Shown: positions 49,191 to 60,918 of the stretch, piece after piece
Numbering within the stretch: position 1 is the stretch's first letter
Layout of the letters: the number at the start of each line of letters is the position of its first letter
Source of the DNA: Monoplex corrugatus
Taxonomy: Eukaryota; Mollusca; Gastropoda; Littorinimorpha; Ranellidae
NCBI GenBank assembly: GCA_030674185.1
Contig: CM060308.1
Coordinates: 29,470,004 to 29,534,003 of the forward strand
Reading direction: 5' to 3'
DNA length: 64,000 nt
Program-made: the position numbers and the translations under genes
The notes under the pieces: generated by a model
Told to the model about the DNA's origin: nothing
The model's database searches: none
What the model saw: the letters and a program-made list of their open reading frames with translations, nothing else

Positions 49191-49259
49191 GTCACCGAGT
49201 CTCACTCCAGAAATGAACTATATGGCATCATCATTGTCATCCCCATTGTTGTCATCATA

Positions 49260-50170
49260 TTATCAAAAACTGACATTTTGTTGCCCTTATTTGACAGTTT
49301 GTTGCCCTTATTTGACAGTTTGTTGCCCTTGTCTGACAGTTTGCTGCCCTTGTCCAACATGTTGCCCTTGTCTGCCATCTTGTTGCCCTTGTCTGCCATC
49401 TTGTTGCCCTTGCCTGCCATCTTGTTGCCCTTGTCTGCCATTTTGTTGCCCTTGCCTGCCATCTTGTTGTCCTTGTCTGCCATTTTGTTGTCCTTGTCTG
49501 CCATTTTGTTGCCCTTGTCTGCCATTTTGTTGCCCTTGTCTGCCATCTTGTTGCCCTTGTCCAGCATCTTGTTGCCCTTGTCTGCATCTTGTTGCCCTTG
49601 TCTGCAATTTTGTTGCCCTTATCCGCCATCTTGTTGCCCTTATCTGCCATCTTGTTGCCCTTGTCTGCATCTTGTTGCCCTTGTCTGCATCTTGTTGCCC
49701 TTGTCTGCAATTTTGTTGCCCTTATCCGCCATCTTGTTGCCCTTATCTGCCATCTTGTTGCCCTTGTCTGCATCTTGTTGCCCTTGTCTGCAATTTTGTT
49801 GCCCTTATCCGCCATCTTGTTGCCCTTATCTGCCATCTTGTTGCCCTTATCCGCCATCTTGTTGCCCTTGTCTGACGTCTTGTTGCCCTTGTCCGGCATC
49901 TTGTTGCCCTTGTCTGCCATCTTGTTGCCCTTGTCTGATATGTTGTTGCCCTTGTCCGATATGTTGTTGCCCTTGTCTGCCATTTTGTTGCCCTTGTCTG
50001 ACATCTTGTTGTCCTTGTCTGTCATCTTGTTGTCCTTGTCTGCCATTTTGTTGCCCTTGTCTGACATCTTGTTGTCCTTGTCTGACATCTTGTTGTCCTT
50101 GTCTGACATCTTGTTGTCCTTGTCTGCCATTTTGTTGCCCTTGTCCGACATCTTGTTGCCCTTCATGCCC
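49260..50170 (-). repeat. 21-bp minisatellite encoding a (DKGNKMA)n heptad, about 43 units
   Basis: The plus-strand unit TTGTTGCCCTTGTCTGCCAT plus C/T repeats for about 910 bp. On the minus strand one frame reads DKGNKMA/DKDNKMS repeats, preceded by MPLISAIQHSSKPFETDASL (ATG at 50235) and ending, in another frame, SVFDNMMTTMGM after 49278. Several 20-bp units in the centre (49560-49800) shift the frame, so neither minus-strand frame is DKGNKMA throughout: the 326-codon frame changes to TRATRWQ-type repeats. Codon differences such as GCGGAT versus GCAGAC (both Ala-Asp) occur between units. Splice sites and a promoter were not found, so coding is unproven. Confidence 0.95.
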
Positions 50171-50239
50171 TGCTCTAATGATGCATCAGTTTCAAAGGGT
50201 TTGGAGGAGTGCTGAATGGCTGAAATAAGTGGCATAGGG

Positions 50240-51360
50240 TAGTGAGTGATTCACAAGTGGTGTAGAAGACGAGGCCAAGAAGAAAAACATCCAAACCTAC
50301 ACCCTACCATGCTAACAGTCATAAGCTCTCTTCCTTATAGTTTTAATCATTAATCACAGCTTTCTTAATTGTTTTGGGACTGCTCAGGCAAACATTACCC
50401 CAGATATGGACTTCCTATCTCTAATATCCTGGACAGCATATAAAGATCATACCTAATGCTTGCTTGTATGTCTTGACTTGGGTGGAAATCGTGTTTCAGG
50501 ATATCATATGGCAGGTGGGCAGGCAAACATGGAGATCCGTTTTGGCAGCACAGAAAGAAACTGTCTGTACAGGATTCCACTCAAATAAACAGAGTCCCTT
50601 CCAGTCTTGCATAACTCTGACCAACCACCGCTTCTTCAAAGACAAATTATTCAACAATATTGCATAATCAGATAATAAAAAGAATGGCTAAATAAATTAC
50701 AAAAATAAGTTCAAATAACTGGCTAGATAATACAACCAACTGGCATATAGTTACATCCATTTTTCAACCTTTAAGTAGTAAAGTTCATTTTTCAACTGTT
50801 AAACCCACTTGTTTCTACTATCTTGCTGTTAAGCCGTTTGTTTCTGCAGTCAATCTCAAACTGTCTATTGTTCATTGGTCTCTAGATGTATTCACAATAA
50901 ATGAATGGTTCAAAGTGCTTGCAGCACAGCCAAATCAGAGCTAATATCACATAAAAAAAAACAGCTCCCAAGTTTAATTTAATTAAAAAGACGACAGTTA
51001 AAACACCAAGCTCACAATTATCCCTTCAAGTCTAAAATGCAATTAAAAATCATATCATACTAATAATAAATGTTACAGACTACTACAAAATCAGTGCCTC
51101 AGAGAATATGTGAATGCACATACTCTATCAGTCGCGTCAACAAAATCTGAAGACACCATTATTCAGGTGGTTTGCTAGTCAGTGTGGGCTTAATGCCACG
51201 TCAGTCCCAAATATATGCATCAAGGTATCTTGGGTATCATCTGTCAAAAGAACAAACCAACCTAAATCTAAAAAAAAATCTGAATGAAAGATCAATCAAA
51301 CACAACGAAACAGAAGTCTTAGCACAGAAAACAAGAAATATATCCTTTGGATAAATTGTG
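50240..51360. other. No gene identified
   Basis: AT-rich sequence without recognisable exons or repeats beyond simple A-runs. Confidence 0.4.
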
Positions 51361-52359
51361 ATGTTCTTTATTGTGCTGGACATTACAAATCATGACCTGT
51401 CACATGTAAAGAAAAATCATAAAATAGAACATGGGGCCAAACTTAACCAAGATTAATACATGGACAACTCAAAACATAATTTTAGCCACTGCAGAAATAT
51501 TGAAATACATAAGAAAGAGGGGGCAAAAGGAGTGGGTGTGGGAGTCAGAAAATCATCTACTACTGAAAAGATTCCTGAAAAAAGTAATTTCTGGGGTGGG
51601 GTTAGAGAACTTGGGGGTGTTTGAGAGAGGTATATGTGTGCCTGCATATGACACAATGTTTTTTTAATTTTTGTTTTTCGCATAAAAAATATAGTATGAA
51701 ACAAGTTTTAAAACGGGTTGCGGACCAACTCGGAAAAATATGACAATATTTCTGCAATGACTTAATACTTCACTAAACATAAAATAATAATGACTCCATG
51801 TCCGACAGTACAGCATGAAATATGACATCCCAAAAACAAACTAGTATGCTCCCTGTACAAGTCATTTTTCAATTGGCATGTCATTGTTTCAATACATGGA
51901 CAAAAATAAAAACTATTAGAAACTAACTACTTCTTTCATTATACATTTCAAATGCTCAAATCTACATATATATGATATATGTATTTTTTTCACATACTCG
52001 GCAAAGCACACTGGCCACAGTCCTCACACCCCCATCTCCATTTTTCTTTCTCTCTCATATATACACACACAAACATACTCACTACATGCATCTGTTAATA
52101 TTAAAAATTCTCCAGAGCAGGAACACTAACAACGAATGTATGCAATTTTTTCCTTTCTTTTTTTTCTTTAAGGATCATCACACTTGTTGCATTTTTCTTT
52201 TTTCCATCCCATTTTCTGTGCCACTGTAAATGACAGCAGAAGCTGGACAGTCTTTTATAATGCTTACTTTCATAATGAATTGTAGCATCAACCAGGCCTG
52301 AAAGATGCAGATACCTAGAGGGTTGGTCAGGAAATTTTAGCAACACCGTTGATGATGCA

Positions 52360-52530
52360 TCAGTGGAGAGGATGAGATTCGACTGTGTGGTCCCAGTCTT
52401 CCCAATGAGTCTATAGCATACTGAACTCTGGGTGGAGCTGGTAGGGACTGAAAAATCCCATAACTACTTTGATAGGACCAACAGGTTGAACCCCTAACCT
52501 TCCAGTCAGTAGTCTCTTGCATCAACCACT
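52360..52530 (-). mobile_element. tRNA-derived SINE, minus strand
   Basis: The minus strand has CAGTGGTTGATGCAAGAGAC then GGTTAGGGGTTCAACCTGTT (B box GGTTCAACC), with a body containing CCAGCTCCACCCAGAGTTCA. Confidence 0.6.
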
Positions 52531-53396
52531 GCAATTTTGTATGCAAATGCAATTTTGTATGCAATTTTAGTTTCTGTTTTACAATTCTATGCATTGCATA
52601 TGAGGAGGACAAATGTTGAAAAAGTATATTTACATTATCATACCACACAAAGTTAATGCAAAACAAACAAACAAAAAAACAGAATAAAACTCCAGACAGA
52701 CAAACCATACAAGCAAGCATACAAGTTTTCTGGGAAGAAGGGAGAAGGAAGCACATCAAACTCAAATGGAAACCAGCAGCTTTTCTCCCCCCGAGAATTC
52801 TGACTGTTCAGATAAACTGTAAACGACAAAATAAAACAACAGAATAAAGATACTAATAACACAAAAATATTTCTACCCGTCTTTGAATATACACATATAC
52901 ACATAAAGACATCAAATGGCTAGTTCTGTTACACAAGATCCTCAGACACCACAGACTTCTTCAATTATCACACACCTGAACACAATAATTGTCTTCCAAG
53001 AAATCCATCAGTTGGCAACAGGATAACAACCTAAACAGGTGTTATTGGGAGACTGTAGTAAATCCCACGATGCTTAAAAGTACAATGGCAGTCTCAGATA
53101 CTGGCCCATTTCAGTGTAGTAAAGTCTAATTTCCTTTTCTCTTGAAATTTTCATGCAAATCCAATAAACAATTATGCAAAAAAATTGAAAAAAAATATCC
53201 ACTAAAAAATCTTAAAAGAAAGCGAATGTACGTTTTCCTCATTTGTCAAAAATTTAATAAGACCGAACAAATATACTTGTTTTCCTTGTTTGTCAAAAAT
53301 TTAATATCTTTCTGACAATGTTCATAAAGCTAATATCTTACTGACAATGTTTACCAAGACAGTACTTAGTACAGTACTTAGATTAAAAAAACAACA

Positions 53397-53590
53397 TCAA
53401 AATGGCCATCACAAGAGGCAATTCTGTTAGCTCAGTTGCTCACACAATTACCTTTTTTTAAAACCCTACCCCCACTTCAACTTAGAAAAAAAAACCTCAT
53501 CAAGATGGCCATCACAAGAGGCAATTCTGTCAGCTCAGTAGCTCACACAATTACCTTTTTTTTTTATTAACCCTACCCCCACTTCATAGT
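53397..53590. repeat. About 105-bp tandem duplication
   Basis: Both copies contain ATGGCCATCACAAGAGGCAA, GCTCACACAATTACCTTTTT and CCCTACCCCCACTTCA; they differ in the length of the T-run and a few bases. Confidence 0.92.
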
Positions 53591-54639
53591 TGTATGCGCA
53601 TTTACATTTTGGAAGGTAAACATTCTAAAAGAGAGATAAGGAGGAAAGTGTATGAGACCTCCCTACTCCTGAGTCATCCTCCTTTTTAAGATGAGTGAAT
53701 CCTCTCAACTGTTTTAACTCCTTCATCCCCCAACAGGATCAGGTTCCAATCTGTATTCTCAGTAGCCATGGAAATTACTTTGGGCCATTTTAGTGTTGTA
53801 GAACTTTCCAAAAACATTTCAACTAATTAGATCTGCTCAAGCCTCCTCGAAATGCAACCCATCCACAACACATCATAAACAACAATATTCAATAAATGAG
53901 GCAGACAAACAAACCACTAAAACTCAAGGCAATCAACACGGCACAAACATCAAACAATCAATATTTAATCAGTGAGATAGGAAATCAAGCCAAACCACTT
54001 AACACTGGCAAATGAGAGCAACAAACAAACAACTATTCAGATAGTTTGCTGGGCTGGACTGGAAGCACAAGTCCTTTTGCTTACATTATCACTTCCAGAA
54101 TTAGCAAAAACAAAGACAAAATAATAAATAAATCAATGAAAAAAATCTAGATAAACAGTAAATAACAAATAATAAATCTTTACATTTATTTGTAATAAAT
54201 CTTTACATTTATTTTGCATACATGCATACATAATAAATCTTCTTTAAAATGTTACAATATAAAACATCAGTGGCCAATAGAAACCTCATATCTTATTGTA
54301 TACATAAAACAATACAGTAAATGAGATACAAGGTTTGCACCAACCACCGATAATAAATGTACAATAAATCGCGCACAGACCAGACTAACAAGTAACACTG
54401 CAAAACAGACAGCAGATGCCCATGCAACTGTTGAAAGTAACATTACACAGGCATCAGAATACACCATTAATTAAAACGCATGCATCTCTCAATTCATAGG
54501 GAGGTTTTCTGGAAAACACACAGATGAATGAACCAGAAGCACGAAAAGAAAAACAAACAACAACCAATGACAAAAATACTGAAGAAACAGAAAATCTACA
54601 ATTCTTATTGGAAAAAAGGTACCTCAGGGAACCTAAAAG

Positions 54640-54790
54640 GGGTGATTAGATTCTCATTCATAACTAGTTACACTTGATGGTCTCACACATTCGCCACCAC
54701 AGCCCTCAATTACTTATTCCCTGGTTTGAACCTATGCAGACTAAAAAGGTGGTATCTTAACCTCTATGCTACCCCCTTTAAAGACATCTT
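54640..54790 (-). mobile_element. tRNA-derived SINE, minus strand
   Basis: The minus strand reads GGGGGTAGCATAGAGGTTAA (A box, Leu-like) and CATAGGTTCAAACCAGGG (B box), about 50 bp apart. Confidence 0.65.
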
Positions 54791-55574
54791 ATGCTAAGCA
54801 TATCCTGCTGAATCTTTGAAGAGAATTAATTTGCAAGACTTCTGCAAAATACACGAATGAATAAAGAAATCCATTACAGCACATTATTACCAGAAGACAA
54901 GAAAAGAAGCAAGTCTGAATCAACCTCCATCCCCATGTTCAAATTTGCAAAAGAAAAATAGTGATTCTTCACCCTGTGATGCAACCAATGTCAATGCAGT
55001 CTCATTATGTATTTTAAGCTTAAAGGTTGTGTATCACTCTCTGAAATGTACGCACGAACATAAATTTCTTCAGCTGATGTTTTTCCCCAAATAATCACAA
55101 TAATCAAAATGGTCTGAAACAGAATCCCAACTCCCCCCACCCTCTCTCTCTCTCTCTCTCACACACACACGCATACCCACACATACACTACCCACATGTA
55201 CACTACAGTCCAAGTGTCTTGGGTTTAATAATCATTTTTCCTTCATGAACAATTTAACTTAAATAAGCTAAACAATTATTTTGTAGCCGAGGAAAATTCA
55301 GGCATTTCCTAAATAGATTTATAAAACAGTGTACAAAGAATGCAATAAAGAAATGCTAAAAATGTTATGAACTTTATATACAATTGTAATAATAGTGTCT
55401 GGCTTACCGATTACTCAGTTTGGAGTTTTTTTATGCCATAGTTATAATAAAGAGAAAACAACATTGGTATAGCCACAAGAAGATCCAATGGCCTTGCTGA
55501 ATCAATCCTCTAGGGAACTGTTCAGGAAGGGTGATGGAAGGAAAGACAGAAAAAACATCTTTTTTACCCCAGGC

Positions 55575-55865
55575 TGGCTGGTTCTTTTGACAGATCTATG
55601 GACTCAAGATCTGATGTTTCAAGTTCAATCCCAGCCCACGACATTACAAAACTGGCCTGTTCACTGCCCATCTTCATGTTTCATTCATTCTAGTGATGCT
55701 TGGTGTTTCATCATTAGTCCCTCCCCCCCCCCCCCCTCCCTGCCAGTGTGTAGGGTTATGCACAGGCTCGGGGAGTCTGCCAGATAACTGCTGGCAGATT
55801 TGGGTGGAGCACACATGGAACTGTCCGAGTGCCATGAGTGCCTTTTGAAAAAAATTTCAAACTCC
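55575..55865 (+). mobile_element. SINE-like repeat family S1 with poly-C tract
   Basis: Matches 7376-7695: ATGGACTCAAGATCTGATGT, AGTTCAATCCCAGCCCACGA (B box), GCACAGGCTCGGGGAGTCTG and GGGTGGAGCACACATGGAAC. A run of about 15 Cs lies at 55725-55740. Confidence 0.75.
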
Positions 55866-56667
55866 AAACTCTTTAACTGTTTGATAAACAGACCTGTCTA
55901 CCTTAATTTGGCTGTTTGTACATACTTGCCTCAAAAATTGTGTACTAGTCCTCAAAATTGTATACAAAAGAAACATGTTCCAGACTGAAATAAAATTCAG
56001 CGGCTTTCAAATATATGCATTATTCCCAATTTCAAAGTAATGAAAACTTTGCTTTTGCATTGTAAAACAAAAGTGTTAAGAATTAACAGATCCAAATAAG
56101 ACTATGTACTGTCTGCATTAAGCTTTACATCAGTTCACTCCTCTGCTACACTTTCCATACACTTGTCACAAATGTCAACAAATCAAACCACAGTATCATC
56201 CAGCAATGCTATTCATCTTCTTTGTCCTAACTTTGTGATTAAACCCATGATGCAAAGATTTATCTCATAATTTATTACCAAAGTGCTAGAGAACTGGAAA
56301 GCAAACTGGGCACCCTTGTTTCATTTCATGTAGTCGCAAAAATATTGCCAGCCAAAGGTGTTGAAAAGAACGCTTTGACATGACTCAGCATAGACAAGAT
56401 GTCGCAATGTTTGTAGCTGCATAAAAGTTGGAACTGGAATATTTTCTGCGTGCTTTCTATGGTCAAAACATTTCTGCCAATTTCCGAAGCTTAACATGGG
56501 TTTAGAACCAGAATATTTTAACATAAATAAAACTAAGCCTCTCAATTAGCCAAATGGAGGCCAAACTTTTTGTCTGTTTTTTTTTTTTTTTTTCCCCCAT
56601 ACTAGCATACTGACATCAAAAACTGTACAAATTAATAAAAAAAATTGGATGGGTAAACAGGTCAGGA

Positions 56668-56790
56668 TAGACATGCTTTTCTGTCCAGGATCATGCTATT
56701 TCTCTACATCAAACAGTTGGAGGTCTGGATAAACATGCTTTTCTGTCCAGTACCATGCTATTTCTCTACATCAAACAGTTGGTGTACTGT
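56668..56790. repeat. 64-bp tandem duplication
   Basis: Two copies of ACATGCTTTTCTGTCCAG ... CATGCTATTTCTCTACATCA plus AACAGTTGG. Confidence 0.92.
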
Positions 56791-59456
56791 TTTTTCCTTT
56801 ATCTGTTTTCCTTATCTTCAAGTTCAGTATTTCTGTAACCAGGAGGTGTCACTGCTGACATCAACTCCTATCCTCTCCTCTCCTCTGGTGTCCTAAGTGA
56901 TCATCTTCATGTGCCAATGGTTATCAGGTGGTCATTCTGGTTTCTCTCTCTTCTGCTGTGGGAATACCAGGTTAGTTTGTGAATGTTGTGGCATAGGAAA
57001 AGATTCCCTCCAATGATGAGATCATAGGTCACACCAAGTTCCAGCAGCCCCTCTCAGTGGTTGATCACGGTGTCACAATTCCCTCCTTCATAGCCCTGTC
57101 ATGATCTGTCTTGTCATTTCCAACCTCACATTCGAATCTCCATTACAATCTTCAAGTCATGCTGTGGTATGTCTTCAGTTCTAGTTCACCAAATATCTAG
57201 TTCACCAAATAATTCGTCAAAAAGTGTCATTTTCAGTTTCTTCAAATAATCAAGGATCCAAATATGGGAGTACAGATGACATGGCTAAGTTTCAATATTT
57301 TTGTGTGATTGTTCTTGTACGTGGAAAGTATGTGTGCAAGTGCATTATACTGAATTCCATGAATTTCTGTACTTCAGTATATATGTGCATGTACATGCAC
57401 ATGCCTATGAGTGCTTTTAACACGCACATATGTATGGACACTTGCAGGTATGAGTATGCATTTTTCAAAGACAACTGACAAGCAAAAGTAAATTGATAAG
57501 ACCATTATTAACAACAAATTTCATTTTAATCAGCATACTTACATGTACATGATACCCATTTGCTTTCATTTAACTTACTTTATCTCTCCTTGTTGATGAA
57601 ATTTAGATTTTGACTGCAAAGAAACTCCTGGCAGCATTCATGCACATGTGTACACTGTCTGAATTCAAACCCATGCTCATAATTCTCATCCTGAAGTAAC
57701 AACATCAAAGTTAAATGTGACAAACAAAACAACTAACCTGATGAAAGGAAGCCAAATAAGATCAAACACGATACCATAAATATAACTGATCACACATTCA
57801 ATAGTTCAGAAATGTTCTCAACTCTTTTTGCCCTTTCCCCTAATTATTTGCATTCAGAATCTCCACTGCTGTAGTATCTGTACCAATGACAAAATGCAAA
57901 CAACATATATGACTTTTGAACACTCACACACAAACAACGAAGAACACATAAAAAAAAAAACCAGGAAAATAAAAAAACACATTCAAGCACGGTAACAGCT
58001 CTTGGCTATTATGACAGGGACAAAACAAAATGACATCAAATAATATAAACATCGTGCCCCACGTTTTTGAGGTATTCTGTGAGTCACCACCTGACACAAA
58101 TCAAAGTCTTTAAAGCAAAATGAATACAGTGATGAATTATCATTTTGAGAAACCGCAATAAATCAGGAGTCAGGTGACAAAACACAAGAAATGAAATGAA
58201 ATCTTTCACACTTCAGAACAAAGAGATAGAGCTCTGAAGACACACACATTGTTAGTACAGAATTTTCAGTCCCAAACTCAAAAATATGGGGATAAAGACC
58301 ATGTTAATGTAAAAACAAGGATCCAATTGTCCCCACTGTTTGCAAGCTTGTTGAAAGCACAAAATATACAGGAAAAAGGCTTGAAGCGAAAAAATGTGAA
58401 TAGACTGCTGTCATTTGCTAAACACTCTTTGCATCCTGAATTTCCAGTCCTATGTATTCCTTGGCCTTTCTTTTTTTTTTTTTTTAATCATCTTTGATGA
58501 AGACCTTTTTTCCTTTAGGTAAATAATTTGCATCCATCTAATTTAATTCATTGTTCATGATTTGGCCCATTTTGATATGAAAAAATCTGCCGTCACTTAG
58601 TTTAAAATTTTTTTTTTATTGTATATGCAACAGACTATTATAATGTTGTCTAAAAAGTAGTACACATTGTCCATCTCACTATTGCATCATTACAAATCCA
58701 GCCTGTCAGTACCATTACTGTACCTCTAAAGTTTGTTCGTCTTTAAGTAATCTTGCAATTCACAAAATCATTCATGTCAACTCATCCCATTTCTTGTCTT
58801 AAACAATTAAGTCCATGCTCATTTTCTTTTAAACTTCAAGTTCATATAACCTGATAAAATTGACAGGAATACTGGAAGTAGATGGTAAAATTTTTGTGTA
58901 CATAGAGCCATCCCAAAGAGACAAATCAAGGTATGAAAACTGTTCCATCAGATTTTAATACAAACTTCATATTCTGTTTTTTCACATTTCAAACATGGCA
59001 TGCAAACAGAATCATGGTCAATTAAGATGTTCAATGTCCCCCACACTCTATTTCAAATAAACATAGAAACAAACATATGCATACTTAATCCTTGCAAACA
59101 CTTAACTTCACTACAGAGATACATATACACATGCATGCACACACACATGCATCTTACATACACATACATATACATACTTGACACATGCAAACATAATCTT
59201 TCCCATGGAAATATTGCAGCACATATACATACTTGATCTTTGTTATCACACACCCTCCCCATCTCCACACATACAGGCACACACATAAACACATACACAC
59301 AAAAAACATATGTCCCTGCGAAAAAAAGCACATTCACACTTTCTCTTCTCAAACAGGAATTTACAGCAAGACAAAAACCGTACCCTCATGCTGTATACAT
59401 GCAATAATCAGAAATAGATCTTTCAACAGCAACGCAGCACAGAACTGTCCCAAGAG

Positions 59457-59462
59457 TTTATT
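59457..59462 (-). promoter_or_regulatory. Candidate poly(A) signal of ZFAND3
   Basis: Minus-strand AATAAA about 440 nt after the ZFAND3 stop, the nearest canonical hexamer seen. Confidence 0.3.
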
Positions 59463-59898
59463 CCACAGGAACTCACGTCGCCAGCACTGATATATAATGT
59501 ATACTTAATCTGATCAACTGAGGAACCGATTAACGCAGCCATTAGCAGCACAAACCTGTAGATATGGTAAAACTGTACTTCACCAGAGAGGAGAGGGAGA
59601 GCAGCAATGCTCACTGATCTGTGTCAAAGCCAAGCAGCAGAACAGAGACAGTCCTCTTGTTGCAGCATGTCTTTCTGACACACTGATAAGCTGAAAATCA
59701 GCAGGAAAAAAACAACCTCACGTCAAAATGAGATGTTGGAAAACCTAATGAGAAAAAAGATAGGAATTCTGATGGGACAACTTCCTTCAAAAAAAAAAAA
59801 AAAAAGGAACAAAAAAGAAGATATCTGGACAAGTATCAAGCCAGAGAGCAGTCTGGATGGAAAGGTGGGGCGGCAGAATGATTAGGACCGTTTATCCA

Positions 59899-60915
59899 TC
59901 AAGAGCTGTGGTCCAAGCGACGGAATGAAGTACCCAGGTGTCGTGTGGGCTTGACCATTTTCTCCCTTGCCTCACGGCGCCCATCTTCCTTGTGGTCGAA
60001 GTCACAGCCATGTAATTCAGGAAGTCGGTGCATTGGGCAAAACACTCGATCTGCAAAATGTATGTTCAGATTAACTTAACTCAGTACATGAATAGCAAAT
60101 CTATTATTTTTAAAGCAGTGCACAGTATAAAAATCAGATTACTCGTTACTTACTGTATAAGTTGACCACCAGGTCGTAAATTCATTGTGGCAAAATGAAC
60201 TATTCTGCCACTTATTTGTTGACCTGAGTTGACTTTTCCCCCCTGAAAATAGGAGAGAGGGAGGGGACAGGACAATGATTAAGAAAAAGAATGGCATCAT
60301 CAAGGAAAAAAGACTTTTTTCTGCACAAGTTGCAGGTGCCACAATTGAAAATGAATTCAGCTGGTGGAGGTGCCCAATTCTTTTTCCTGTCTTGTGTCAG
60401 CAACTGCTGAATGTGTGCAGTTTAAAGTGCATGCTGACCAAATAGTGATAAATCATACTTGTGAATTGTGAAGATCTTGCAGTGAAGAGAACATAATGGT
60501 CAAGTTTTAGACATGTTGTCCAAATGTACTGAGACTGAAACGCGCTTAAAAACTATACACAGATTAAAAAAATCCTTGACATTTCATGGAGTTCATATTT
60601 TCAACTGCAGTAAATATTAAAGCTATCAGACTGAGTGAAAACAAATACCAGAAAACAGGAAAAACAAAGAAATGGAAACTATATAATTGTCTAGTCTATC
60701 ACACTAAGAGTAAACAAATATCTCAAAATAAAAAAAGTTTTAAAAAAAAAAAGTAAAAGAAAAAAGAGAAGGGAGATAACTTACCACATCGACAGCGACC
60801 AATTTCTCTTTGTGCTAGTTCCAGTTTGCAGCTGCACTTGAAACAACGTTTTTTGTTTTTCTGTTTAACTGGACTGGGAGAAGCAGCAATTTCTGTTTCC
60901 ACTTCAGCATGTGAC
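59899..60915 (-). CDS. ZFAND3: AN1-type zinc finger protein ZFAND3, last two coding exons (partial)
   Basis: Minus-strand exons 60915-60785 (131 nt, CAG acceptor, GTAAGT donor) and 60050-59899 (152 nt, CAG acceptor, TGA stop) join in phase. The frame reads [20 protein letters not shown], then the AN1 finger from [18 protein letters not shown] through [20 protein letters not shown] to DFDH, and ends [18 protein letters not shown]. The zinc ligands fit AN1 spacing: CxxC, CxC, C, H, H, C. The sequence around [14 protein letters not shown] and HRLPELH, and the position of the stop about 35 residues after the finger, are those of ZFAND3 rather than ZFAND5/6. ZFAND3 is a nuclear/cytosolic protein with an N-terminal A20 finger; mammalian data link it to transcription in pancreatic beta cells and germ-cell expression. 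The A20 exon was not found before the right edge. Just upstream of exon 60915 is an 11-copy array. Confidence 0.93.
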
Positions 60916-60918
60916 CTG

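Larger units (their letters stand above)
51360..59898 (-). other. AT-rich ZFAND3 downstream region with three SINEs
   Basis: About 8.5 kb downstream of the ZFAND3 stop. It has no coding signature on either strand. SINEs lie at 52360-52530, 54640-54790 and 55575-55865. Tandem duplications lie at 53397-53590 and 56668-56790. Several AATAAA signals occur on the minus strand, the nearest at 59457-59462. How much is 3' UTR cannot be told from sequence alone. Confidence 0.5.

Noticed and set aside
49213..50228. Plus-strand Cys/Pro/Leu-rich ORFs (CCPCLPS repeats) resembling cysteine-rich secreted proteins
   Set aside because: Antisense reading of the 21-bp array, no signal peptide or splice context, frame broken by 20-bp units.
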